From: Prorocentrum cordatum
Taxonomy: Eukaryota; Sar; Dinophyceae; Prorocentrales; Prorocentraceae
NCBI GenBank assembly: GCA_963575745.1
Contig: CAUYUJ010014593.1
Span: 313,508 to 377,507 of the forward strand
Direction of reading: 5' to 3'
Length of the DNA stretch: 64,000 nt
Each line of letters opens with the position of its first letter. The stretch's first letter is position 1. Below are positions 31,455-41,995 of this stretch, piece by piece. The notes beneath the pieces were generated by a model. The model did not search any database, was not told where the DNA came from, and worked only from the letters and a program-made list of their open reading frames with translations. The position numbers were made by a program, and so were the translations under genes.

Positions 31455-33240
31455 TTATGTTTCCTTCCTGCTCTCCCCCCCCGTGCGCGCAGAGCACCGT
31501 GGGCGATACGGGGTCTCAGCCTTGATCTGGATTGGGGCCTGGAGCGTGGCTGACCCCTGGTTAGAACCGGCCTGCATGCGGCGTGGGCTGGACCGCCTTC
31601 CTCCAAGTCCATAGCCCCCGATCGAGCTTGTCCCCTGAAGGCCGCTGCCACGCGCACAGTTTTCACGCAGAGCCCGTCGCCCCTACTCCCCTCGAAATTT
31701 TCAAGGCTGACGCAATGTGACCGCGCGAAAATGCACACGCAGGGCCGTTGCAGAATCCCGTGGTTGGAAACGGGTTTTCTAGGAGGATAGGGCACACAGC
31801 CACTCACATGCAGACTAGCTGCGTCGGGAGACCAGTTCCCAATCGAGGCGTTGGTGTTTAGCTGTCGTGCCGCTTTTCAACAGCAGTCCTGGCCTGCATG
31901 GTACTCCTGGCCCTGAGGAGCTGGTCCCTGTTGAGGCGTGGGGAAGGGGGAGAGGCAGTGGGGGAGGCCAGAGACGCCACGATGCGACCGAGGGGCAGCG
32001 AAGGGCGAACCCAGACTTCGACGATATGCTATTCAAATCTCCGTCTATTCCCATGATACAACGAATGCCTGCCGTAGCCTGGCTCACTAGAGCGCGCGTG
32101 CGGATCGCCTCTGCTGCGCTGCGACGCAGAAGGTGTTTTCCCACGATTTCGGCCTCGGGGATTCGTTTTCGGGCACCGGGAGCAGCACCACCAGATCCGA
32201 GGCGAAACGTTAGTCTCAGAGAAAGGGTCGTGGGTCGGGGATAATATCAGATCGACGGATTTCGAAACAACTTGAGGACCGCTTTTTGGAACCAAGTTCC
32301 CGATGAGTTTTGATTCGTTGGGCCGTCTAAGGCGCGGTCAGTGGACCAACAGGTTGGCGTGTCTGTGCGTAGTTTTTTTCCCGTGAATACTGCAGCACCG
32401 ACGTATACATATTATAGATACCCGCGTGTAACATGAAACATACATACACACCTGTTTAGATGTTCGTATACATATTTATGTATAGAAACAGTTGAATAAC
32501 TATGTACTCGTATATGCATGATGGGCAGGTCGCGGCCTCCAGTTCTGGCTCCATCGGGTGAATGCCTTGGGTTTCTGCCGTGGGCACGAGCTCGACAAGG
32601 CCAGGCGTCAGGGGCTGGCATGGAAACGAGCTATGTTGGTGGAGCCTTACACGGCGATATATTTTGCACGTGTGGGCTTTGCCGTCCCAAACGCGTTGGG
32701 GGGGGGGAAGCCAAGCACCCGAGGAACACACGGGGTGGTGGGGCCGATAAGTCTTCCTCTTCCGAGCAGGTTCCTTGGCTTCGGTTACGCGTGCAGAACC
32801 GCCGCTGTTCAGACGACGAGATCATCGGATGTTCCAACAGCCTGCCCGTAGAGGGCGACCTCTCGACCCAACTCCAGCAACGTGGATTTTGACGGAGTTA
32901 CCCTTGGTGTGGGCGCTATCGGCCTCATCCCTGGCAGAGCTCTCACCTCGGAGGGTTTTTTCTTCACAGGTAGTGGTCTAGGATTCAGATCCGAGTGCTC
33001 CTGATGCAGGCCTCCACACTACGTGGCATTTTGGGTTCACGCTTGTTCTGGCCGGGGAATTAGCAGGCCTAGAGCATTGTAGTCACAATGAAAAGTACTC
33101 GTATTAGTCTCTGTGGAACGCAGGATATATACATTCATCGCTGCATGATCAATGATACGAACGCCTCAGGAAATGTAGAGCAATTGCGCGAGTGAAGCAT
33201 TCGTCCATCTTGGTCCCCGCAACTGGCACTCCTGCCCAGG
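31455..33240. other. No gene recognised
   Basis: Moderately AT-richer DNA. Short frames such as 31867-32244 and 32518-32892 show no domain. A possible degraded spliced-leader copy lies at 32072-32086. Confidence 0.5.
32072..32086 (+). other. Possible degraded spliced-leader relic
   Basis: 'ccgtagcctggctca' equals the dinoflagellate spliced leader with four bases (ATTT) missing from its middle and then diverges. Adjacent coding-like text (32087-32244) is weak. It may be chance. Confidence 0.25.
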
Positions 33241-33244
33241 CAAT

Positions 33245-33935
33245 CTACCAATGAGAAAGGACAATCATATTTCCCAACCGTGGCCACAAACGCCCCTGGT
33301 GGGAAAATGAAGTGTTAGACTTCTTTTTTCTACTTCCATCAACGAATAACGCCTCCCAGGATCTAGCAACATGTTCAAGAAGATCGGAAGATTGATCTAG
33401 GTGGGTGTAGAGTTGGTGAGCTTGCCCAGCCTCCAGGGAATCCTTGATGCATTCTGGGCTGAAGGCCTGCTCTCGTAACGGCCGTTTGCACGAGCATGGC
33501 AAGGTTCTGTGGAAGGTAGTGTCCGGCACGTGGCAGAAAATACACATTGGTGGGGAAATGACACACCACATCGTTTCGAATTGACACAAACGGGCCAACT
33601 CCTTGCGATATTTGATTTAAAGTAGCTCTCGGGTTCCCCCATAATCTTTGCCAATGAAGGATTGAATTCTCCGCGTGCACCCAAAACCTGCATTTTCAAG
33701 CTACCTAGCTACAAGACGTAGACGTTGGGTTTCCTTTGAACATTCGTTGTTGGCGTATTCTGTCATTCATGTTTTGACAATGCGAGTTGGTGGTCAATCC
33801 GCTAAGACCATTCTCGTCTCTGTGCGAAACACGAATTGGACATCTTATGCTCCATCTTGCTCCATGTTTCCCAGAGCACGGCATCTGAGATATCACCTTG
33901 GCTTTGAGCAGCCAGTTTTGCTTTGGTCGCAACAA
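33245..33935 (-). pseudogene. Minus-strand retroelement 3' remnant (zinc domain, RNase H start)
   Basis: Minus frame 33598-33245 contains 'MCIFCHVPDTTFHRTLPC' (C-x2-C...H...C, the zinc module after LINE-type RTs) and, about 55 codons on, 'WEALFVDGSRKKK', resembling the first RNase H strand (F-x-D-G-S). Upstream minus text in other frames ('SFIGKDYGGTRELL', 'RTETRMVLAD') is consistent with further decay. No RT core or ends found. An alternative is chance similarity in an AT-richer stretch. Confidence 0.4.
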
Positions 33936-33993
33936 CCTAGTTAATCAGGGGCCGCTCAGAAAGCATCATATAGCGTGCGTGTATATGCATTTA

Positions 33994-34034
33994 CTAGAAC
34001 CATCTCGCGCGCTTCGCGCGCGCTCAAGTTCTAG
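33994..34034. other. Strong two-part inverted repeat (hairpin)
   Basis: CTAGAAC (33994-34000) pairs with GTTCTAG (34028-34034), and inside it CGCGCGC pairs with GCGCGCG around a TTC turn. Total 41 bases with a small internal loop. No gene adjoins it. Confidence 0.85.
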
Positions 34035-34289
34035 CTAGGCTTGATAGGCTAACTCATGTAATCTAGTTTGGGTCGCTTCTTGCGCCCAGGGACTCCCTTG
34101 GAGGCCCTGCGCATGTCTCGGAATCGTATAGAAGGGGATGTGTGGAAACGCAGAATTCATTAATCTCCTTGATGTATTCAACGATTTGGGGTCTCAAAGG
34201 CTTCCTGGGTTCTTTTTTGAAGGGGTCTGAATTGTGGTCTGTTGTGCAAGAGTAGACCGGTGGCCAAACTTAAAAAACAAGGAATTGCG

Positions 34290-35400
34290 GGATTTGTTTT
34301 CTGTTCCAGTTCTTCGGCGCTGTTCGGCGCTGTTTCTTGTTTGTGCCTCGCGGGTTTTGTTAGCCGGGCCCCATCAGGGGTGTGGGATCTTCCGGACCCC
34401 CTGGGGGTTCTGGAGGCCTCTTTGAGGCCTGGAGAGCCGTCGGAAGGGTGTCTCGGGCTGCGCGGGAGCGTGTTGGACTGTTCTTTACGTTCTGGAGGCT
34501 TCTTGAGGTCGTCTTTGGCTGTCCTTGGGCGACTTGGGGCCCCCCGGGAAGCCGGGAGGCGCGATACCAGCCAGACGTCAGGGGATGTGTGGGATCTCCG
34601 AGTAGGAGTCCCATTTTTAAAAAAAAAGATTTGTTTTTTTTAGGGGGGGTGGAAGCGGGAAAACGCGAGAAGGCGACAAACATTTGACAAATCATGGGAC
34701 ATCAAGGATTTTACCCTCTTTGGGCTCTCTCGGGACGGCTCTCGCAGCTCTATTGGGCTGTTCTTGGAGCCTCGCCGGGGTCTTTTTAGGGCCTCTCAGG
34801 GATCGTGTGTGTGTTGGGAGCCTCTGGGGGGTCCCAGAGGCCTCTCGCAGGTCTCTGGAAGCCTCCTGCTCCCACTCTTGGGCCCATTTTGGGCGTGTTC
34901 TGGGGTGGTCTGTGGCTGTCCTGGGCGCTTCTTGGGCAGTCTTGGAGCCTTTTTGGCCCGTCTTAGGGCTGTCCTGAGGGTCTCTTGGGTGAGCTTGGGG
35001 CGGTTTTGGGAGCCTCTTCGGCGCTCTTGGATCATTGGAAGCTCGAAAACGCGAGAAGCCGAAAACATTAAAATAACCAACGAACATCTACGATTTCAGC
35101 TTCTTCGGGCCGTCCCGGGACGCCTCTCGGACCTCTCTTCGAGAGCAGTCGGAAGGCTGACTTGGGCTGCTTAGGAACGTCTTGGACCATCCTTTCGCAT
35201 TCTGGGGGTTCCTGGGAGGCGTCTTGGGCCCTCCTGGGGCGCTGTGGAGGCTCCCCGGAAAGGCCGGGGGAGCGGTGCCGGGAGCGTCCCTGAGATGTCA
35301 CGGGGAGGTGTGAGACCCGGGGCCAGGGGGACACGCGCGGGTTAGAGGCGCGGGAGCGCGAGGTCGCCGAGCAGGGCGAAGGGCGCGAGAAAGGTGGCAA
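34290..35400. repeat. Degenerate minisatellite with a ~385-bp higher-order duplication
   Basis: Long runs of imperfect 10-20-base phrases such as 'cttggggcgtcttggaggcc'. The linker 'cgaaaacgcgagaag' followed by 'cgacaaacat' or 'cgaaaacatt' occurs at about 34658 and 35044, each followed by 'tcttcgggcc' or 'ctctttgggc'. Two higher-order units are thus visible, abutting the left end of the Copia element. Plus and minus frames are Leu/Gly/Ser- or Pro/Arg-rich and not coding. Confidence 0.75.
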
Positions 35401-35411
35401 GCCTGGCAACT

Positions 35412-35678
35412 CTAAAGTGAGCTGAGGGACGTCAGGAGCGGAAGCGAGCGTGCGCCCGTGGCCGTCTTGGTTCAAGCGGCCGGCCGTCTAAATATTGTCT
35501 GCGCTTCATCGCGAGGCACACTATCGCTATCGATACTAAAAGGCATCCCCTTTTACTTGACAGAGCTTTCCCTCTTGCGTTGGAACTATCGCTACTACGA
35601 TACAGCCGAGCTGGAGCTTGGCTTCGCCTGGGGCGAAGCTGCTGGCGGGGCCTCCCAGCCCCCTTCAAACTTGGTAGC
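35412..35678 (+). repeat. Left LTR-like direct repeat of the Copia element
   Basis: Aligns with 52389-52653 from 'ctaaagtgag' to 'ttggtag'; by eye roughly nine bases in ten agree. It includes the exact phrases 'gtcttggttcaagcggccgg' and 'cttcgcctggggcgaagctg' (the latter a small hairpin). Ends do not show a clear 5'-TG...CA-3', so exact limits are uncertain. Confidence 0.8.
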
Positions 35679-35751
35679 GGAGCTGGCCTATGGTGGTCAG
35701 CTCTAGCGCTACTCCTCACCATCCACGGCACTATCTGGTGGACTACAGCTA

Positions 35752-36983
35752 TGGTGGAACATCAGGGTGCAGTGGCATTGCGCGGAGGAGTGTACATATA
35801 TACGCAGTACCACAAGGAAACTTGCAGCGGCACCTCTGCTTCAGGGGAGGTCTCTCACTCCTATTCTACATCCTTGCGCTATTACACTCCTGAAGTCCAC
35901 CCACCTACTCCAACTGGAAATTTCTTCGAATGTATAAAGCATGGAAACATGCGATACGATATACTGCCGCCTCCGACCCCTCGCAGACTTACGACGACAA
36001 AACACGAGTCTCCACCGATTACACCCGATTACGACCTACGAGGCCATTGGATTGGGGCTACTATCTTTGGGCTCATATGGGTTGCTCTTGGATGTGCGGT
36101 GGGACATATGCGGGGCGGAGACGACGCTAGGACGACCGGCCCCCATTGGGACCCGGCCGGTCAAGTACCATTTCGCGATTTTGTTCGCGAGGTGCACGCC
36201 TGGATCAACGTGGCCACAGGCAACGTGACTCCCTCCCAGCAGGCCGCCGCACTTCAGCGCCGTCTTGGATGGCTCGCACGGACCATGGCCATGAGAATTC
36301 TCCCAGCAGTCATCAATTTTGGCGTCAATATAGGTGGTCGCCACACCGATGGCGCCACTTACATTATGTTCCTCTTAAGTGCGAATTTCGAGTACCTAGA
36401 AGAGGAACGCCAACTCAACTCTGGTTCGGCTCTCATTGATTTTCGTGTCCATGCAGGAGAAAGGATCGACCAGTCGTTAGCACGGTTCGAGATAGCCCGC
36501 TACGAAGCAGAAGCCGCCGGCTTCAACATCCCCAATTTCCAGATATTAGCAGTAATATTATTCAGAGCTCTGGGAGTGGGGACGTCGCGGGCACAGCAGT
36601 TCCTGCAGCCTCTGAACCACCATGCGCCGAGGGACCGAGCACAATTTGACGCTCTCCTCGAACGCACGAGGTCATATGCTCACATAGCTGAGAGACCCCC
36701 TGGCAATATCGGTGGTATTTTTAGTCGCGGTCACCGAACCGAGACCTTCCATGCAGAGGCCAATGCAGGGCAACCTGCTAACAACGTCTGGAGCGATGAT
36801 ATGCCGCCGTCTGGGACCACTACATTGTTGGCCCAGAATGGCGGCACGGCCTCGGGGTCTCAAGACCCTTGGGCCAGATCTAGGGGACCACCTGACGCGG
36901 TCTCCCTTGTACAAGCTATGGCCCTCATGGGCTCTGCGGGGCAGCCCGCCGAGTCCGACTTCGACTTCGGTACCGTCTTCTGA
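35752..36983 (+). CDS. Copia Gag, capsid-like part
   Basis: The frame is open from before 35580; Met 35752 or the Met near 35950 is a likelier start because the upstream part lies in the LTR. Residues after 'DPAGQVPFRDFVREVHAWIN' form a helical region ('GERIDQSLARFEIARYEAEA', 'ILAVILFRALGVGTSRAQ') like the capsid-forming part of Copia Gag. Two AGQPA hairpin insertions occur near its end (36765, 36936). It stops at TGA 36981-36983, and protein-like text continues in another frame. Gag would coat the RNA genome in virus-like particles. Confidence 0.65.
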
Positions 36984-37428
36984 TGATGAAGCTACTACGC
37001 TGGATTACTCTGATATGCCTACCCACCTTACTGTAGAGCAGCGTGCTCAGTGGTTTTTTTGGGGCTATCAAAAACACAAGCGCCGTTGGCGGAGATTCAC
37101 GAAGAAACCAGTCAGCAAAGTAAGACGCATGGCACGGCGAACACTCACAGGAAAAGGCAAGGGTCGAAGTAAAGGCAAAGGCAAGCGTCGGCGACTACAC
37201 GGTAGAGGCAGACTAGCATTCCTAGCATCTCTCACTGGGCCTCAGCATGAAGAAATGTTTTTTTGGCGCTGGCAGGAACCGTGGGCACACGTCAGGTAAA
37301 GGTGAAGGGCGACGAGGGAACCCAAAGGATGCCAACGGTACAACTATGGAGTGCGACATATGCCACAGTACACAACATGTCCGACGCGAATGCCCTCAAG
37401 GCGATGGGGGGGGGGGGGGGGGGGGGGG
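36975..37428 (+). pseudogene. Copia Gag, basic linker and CCHC zinc knuckle, two frames
   Basis: From ~36975 a second frame reads 'DYSDMPTHLTVEQRAQWFFW', then a strongly basic stretch ('KGKGRSKGKGKRRR') and 'GPQHEEMFF'. At the T7 run (37257-37263) it passes to a third frame ('CFFGAGRNRGHTSGKGEG') that holds a perfect zinc knuckle 'CDICHSTQHVRREC' (C-x2-C-x4-H-x4-C; 37351-37392). The knuckle binds the element's RNA. The third frame ends in a 24-G run (37406-37429) where the frame changes again. Confidence 0.75.
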
Positions 37429-37429
37429 G

Positions 37430-38057
37430 CAGGGGTCCGTCAATGCATTTGGCTCAAACGGACTCCGACATGCAGTGCGTCGACTGGGTGTGTTTTATGG
37501 CCGACCCTGCTGACGGCTCAGCCACAGTCATTCATTTCATGGCTGCCAGGGATTTGCGTGCCAGCATGAACCTCGAGGATTACGCCGACGATCTGTTCGA
37601 AGAGGTGTTCACTGGCCGCGGTGACATCGACTTGGCAGAGTGGCTGGGTATACCCACCGCGGGGCAACCTACAGAGATTGAGTTCGTCGACAACTTCCAC
37701 ATGCCTTTCGAAGATGACTTCGGCATGGCGGGGGCGCCCGCGGACTTTGAGTCTACCATTCCTGCAGCAGATGAAGAAGTTCGTGCCATGCTCTATCCTC
37801 GGGCGATTGGAAATCCGACAAACGTGGAATCGATCAATGATGATCCATTGCGGGGAAGCCCGCGAGACGCTGGTGACCTATCCGAACGCATTCAATGTGA
37901 GCTTGGACAATATGAAGAATGTAAGTGCACTTCTGTTGCGTCAGATCGGTCTGCGATCACTCCGAATCAATCGCCGCGTCGAGTACCCTTCATAAAGAAA
38001 AAGACAGCACGACGATCCAAGTCTGTCGCCAATGGACGATGGAGACGAACGCGATGA
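37430..38057 (+). CDS. Acidic Gag extension, unknown
   Basis: Open from the G run to TGA 38055-38057. Text is rich in Asp/Glu ('LEDYADDLFEEVFTGRGDID') with two AGxPA hairpins (37659, 37728), and ends in a basic tail ('KKKTARRSKSVANGRWRRTR'). In Copia polyproteins such a segment lies between the knuckle and the protease. No domain recognised. Confidence 0.45.
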
Positions 38058-38232
38058 CCGCGTGGTCCGTCGCGATCGAGCCCCCAGCTTCTCACGGGCT
38101 CGGGTGCGAGCCCGCTCCAGCGGCGCTCGTTCGAGCGGTGTTCAGCGCCCTCGCCCTCCTGAGGCAGGGGCTCTAAGTGGCCCGCCAGGGACGGCGCCGA
38201 GAGCGCACGCCCCCCCCCCCCCCCCCCCCCCC

Positions 38233-39064
38233 AATGGGGGAACTGCTGCTGAGAAATGAAACTGCCTCGAGACGACCAGCATTACGAAGAAGAACATTCA
38301 GGCGGCCACTTGCAGAATTTAAAGGGTTTGGAACAAGCCTGGATTGGCTCGTCAGCAAATACCTGCTGAGACGATGCAGTACTGGCTGGACAGAAATTGG
38401 ACAGAACATCAAATCCGACACTGGTCATCTCTTCGCCAAGTTACACGGAACGACGATGGCGCTATCATTCAATCAAAGAAGGGACAGACTAAAGAAAAGG
38501 TAATCATGCGTAATCACAGAAATGGCCACCATCGAGGATCGACACGCGCATCGAGGCGCATGCTGTACATGCCCCAGCTATGCCGACCACAGGCTCGGCT
38601 GTCCCATGAGACACCCATCAAAAAGTCCAAACTTCAAAACGACACCGTGGGTTTTGTCACATGGAGATGGTCGGGGCAAATGTACGGATCCCAACAGAAC
38701 GCCATTCCATAAACGGATGACTGAAGGGAATTACCTTCCTGCCACAGCGACAGAAATTGAACGAACGAATGCGATCCAGAATAGCTTGACACCTATTCAT
38801 CCTCTGGTGCAGTTCAATCGCGCTTGGCATGCAGGGAAGAATGCCGGTTATACGCCAGAAGAAGATTGCCGGCCAGATGTCTATGAAGCTGAAGATGAAG
38901 ATGCTGAAATGGCGGACGAGGTTGATCCTGCGGATGCCGCCCTTGGCGACGGTGAAGCAAGTGGCTCGGGTAATACAGACGGTGCGTGTGATTCTGATAC
39001 TCCGATCGACCCCAAACGCGTTGTCGCAAGAGACATGGATCTCTCTCGGCAGGCGCGTTGCTGA
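38233..39064 (+). CDS. Hypothetical ORFs of the Copia element
   Basis: After a 23-C run (38210-38232), frames read 'QQIPAETMQYWLDRNWTEHQ' (from 38344) and, after a frame change near 38520, 'ACCTCPSYADHRLGCPMRHP', a Cys/His-containing stretch, followed by an acidic tail ('EAEDEDAEMADEVDP') to TGA 39062-39064. A zinc-binding role is possible but unproven. Unknown function. Confidence 0.4.
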
Positions 39065-39177
39065 CCGAGCCGAAGGTGTGGGCTGGATCATTACTTGCAT
39101 AGCTGAACGACGTAGCGCAGACAACTAACTATTTACTTGGCGAAAAAAGAGATCAACACCAAGTTCCTTTTCAGAGC

Positions 39178-40100
39178 ATGGCCCTCAGGAGGCCAGGTGG
39201 TGAGGATTTGAATCCTGGCCGGGGTCCCATAAAACGTGGTCGCCGGTTTGCTCCTGGAATACTGGCGGGAGCCACGGCAAAGGCAGCGCCCAAACAGAAG
39301 CCCGAAACGATCGTTTTCCCCTCGTCTTCTGATTCAGATTCTAGCTCAATAAGCCCATCTCTTGGCCCTGATCATCCCAAGCCTAAGGAGAAGAAGCGTA
39401 AGGGCCCAGGTGATGATCGTAACCTTGGGGATGTCAAGAGATATGCAGGGCAACCTGCTGAGCAACACGCTGATCGACAACGATCTAGAGGTCCAGCAGT
39501 GGCTGCTGCAGCAGCCAGGTTCCAGGGCGCCAGTGCGCCTACCCCAAAGGATCCTGTTCCACGTCGCGGCCCCTCATCTGGTCGGACGCACAGGCCAAGA
39601 TGCATGCCTATTTTGGAGGCAGGAACAAGGGGGCGCATCTTCCACGAGGCGCATTGAGAAACTCTTGGCTACTACACCAAAGATACCGGGAGCAGCGCCC
39701 AGGGACAGAGATATCGATATTTACAACACCAAGGAGAAGGAACACCAAGGCTTCGACATCAGTTCCCCGCGAGGAACTCCATGGACGCCCAGAGGTTCCG
39801 CTGGTGCATCTTCATCAGCTGCGTGCGCAGCAACGTCTGCAGCGCCAGCGCCACAGGCGGCCCCACGTTCTGCGGGGCAACCTGTTCAGAGCTCTGCGGG
39901 GCAACCTGCTGGTAGCCCAGCAGGGCAACCTGCCCTCGTGCTGGAAGTGCCACCGGAATGCAAGAGCTATTGGGACAGGCTGCGTTCAGGCAGCTGGATG
40001 AAGATCAATCCAGCATATGATCCGCGAAGTGATGATGGATCTGATCGCTACATGGTCGTGCAACGCAACATCATGGACACAGCTGTCCACGCTGACGAAG
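39178..40100 (+). CDS. Low-complexity N-terminal part of the Tpt1-like ORF
   Basis: Starts at Met 39178 with Lys/Arg/Ser-rich text ('SSSDSDSSSISPSLGPDHPK') and changes frame between about 39460 and 39650. It continues through an Ala/Pro-rich stretch holding four hairpins within 500 bases (39445, 39872, 39896, 39920). Probably a disordered linker leading into the phosphotransferase domain. Confidence 0.45.
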
Positions 40101-41170
40101 GTGCACGCACGCGCCAGTCAGTGCGCAACATTATGCAGGGACGCCCTGCCCTCACGTTGGATTTAGAAACGGAATATTTGAATGACGTCCTTGTCACGGA
40201 AAAGCTCCACAGGCCGAGGCTCGACCATAGAGAAAAGCGTGAGGTATCTGAGTGGCTGACAACATCCCTCCGTCACAAACCATTTCATCATGGTAAATTG
40301 CCAGATAGATTCATTAGTGAAGTTACGTCCTATGACGAGTACGACGGCTGGGCCGATCTGTCGCAGCTACTCAACACATGGCCCGCGGAAGGATACGAAT
40401 ACTACCACCGTGAGCATCTCGACACGGTACGTCGTGCGCTTAAAAATCGTCACTGGGCGTATTAGGCCTATGCTGTCTTGGAGCTCATCGGCGTGATAGA
40501 TGAGTCCGGAATGAAAAAGAACATGCTGTAGATCAAGAAGATGGGGTGTGCCGATATGACTGACGACACCTACTTCATCCGCCCGTCCAACGGACATAGC
40601 AGCCCTGTCATCAGGTGCCCAGAACCCCATATGCATGAGGATCACGGGCTTATCAGCGCCTGGGGCACCTCGGTATTTCATTCATGGTACTCAATGGGAG
40701 CACGTGCCGATTATTTTCGGCTTTGGTTCATTATGTCGCGCCGACGACACCATTAAGAAGAGGAGGGGCAGGCAATTTGTGCATGGATGCCCATGCCTTC
40801 CTGGTGACAGTAGAATCCAATCTGGTTTACGCATGGATTCTGAGGTCCTGATCATGGCCAGTCTGAATATTTTGATTCGGGACAATATCCCAGTGTGGTG
40901 TTCGGCGAACGACATCGTCATGACAGCAGGCCGTCATGGCAGGATCCCTCCTACTCACATCGTCCAGTTGATCGGGGTCTTGCCAGGTTACGATTGTCAG
41001 TCCAATCGTGCGGGACAGCTATGGATAAACCCCTTATCTTTGAAGGACGACAACCAGACGTACACGAGTACTAGCACTGATGAGCTGTGCGAAGTTCGCA
41101 CTGGCCCATCATCATTAAAGATTTTGTTTGTTCCAGGTACCCCCTACAACTTGAAGTGTCCCGAACTGCA
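40100..41170 (+). pseudogene. Tpt1/KptA-like RNA 2'-phosphotransferase domain
   Basis: Ordered family features: 'EVSEWLTTSLRHKPFHHGKL' (the L-R-H N-terminal motif; 40240-40300), 'YDEYDGWADLSQLL' (the D-G-W-x-x-x-x-x-L-L motif), 'DTYFIRPSNGHS' (the I-R-x-x-x-G-H-S motif; 40567-40602), 'YFIHGTQWEHVPIIFGFGSL' (H-G-T plus I-x-x-x-G-L), 'RGRQFVHGCP' (R-x-x-V-H), and 'GLRMDSEVLIMASL' with 'DNIPVWCSANDIVMTAG' and 'GRIPPTHI' (seen in Tpt1 as the C-terminal V-L-x-x-D, x-S-x-N-x-V and P-P-x-Y-I segments). Family enzymes remove an internal 2'-phosphate from RNA using NAD. The Arg/His residues at the motifs are present. TAGs at 40463-40465 and 40529-40531 and a frame change near 40,640-40,670 interrupt it. 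A Copia-borne Tpt1-like domain is unexpected. Confidence 0.78.
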
Positions 41171-41927
41171 CCTTATTGTATTTTCAGAGGTGTTCATGAT
41201 GAACGCATACCGTGCAGGGGCACCTGCAGGGGGATCTGACGGATCATGGATGCAGGGTCAGAGCGCTGATGTGGCGGGTATTACGCCAACTGGTATTACG
41301 CCTACTGATACGCTATGCGCTAATGATCCGTGGCGTGCCCAGGTTCAACAGCTGCCAGTACCTGCAGGGCAACCTGCTTCATTTGCTCTAGTGAGCCGAG
41401 CTACTACACCAGTTGGCACTCCATACAGTATTGGGGGCACCAACAGCCTGCTGGCGAGGCTCCAAAGTATTCGTTCGGATCCGCATCTCTATCAGGCCCT
41501 ACAGGCAACATCGCCGCGCGCATCGCCACGTCCAATTGCGGGGCAACCTGCTTTCCCAGACCAATATGCCATACAGGGGAGTTTAGTTGGTCAGCAGGAA
41601 TGGATGCACCGTCAGAGGCGGGAGGCCGCCCAGAGCATGCGGAGGGATGGCATAGACCTCCCTAGTGCTAACTGGACGCCGCCGTGGGGGTATGTTCCGG
41701 ATCCAAATCCTTCTCCGGACAACCCCGATCGATTTGGTCATGTACCAGCATTCTTTAGCCACCCGTCTTACGACCCAACAGATGTTGATCGTCCAACGGC
41801 AGCGCCAATGGATCATCCACTCTTTCCTGATTATCATGCGCAAGTGAGTGGAACTGATCGGGTGGGAACACTGCCTGAAAACCATATGTTCGGGCGACGG
41901 CCGACGCTTTCTATCAGTCTCAGCTGA
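41171..41927 (+). CDS. C-terminal tail of the Tpt1-like ORF
   Basis: Continuous with the preceding domain in the same frame ('VFMMNAYRAGAPAGGSDGSW', then 'RLQSIRSDPHLYQALQATS'), ending at TGA 41925-41927. Three hairpin/AGxPA copies lie in it (41214, 41364, 41538). Pro/Asp/Ser-rich; no domain recognised. Confidence 0.45.
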
Positions 41928-41995
41928 TGCGTGGTTCAGAATGTGCATCAGGCGTGCCAGGACAGATACCTCACTATGGGTAATTTGCACCCTCC

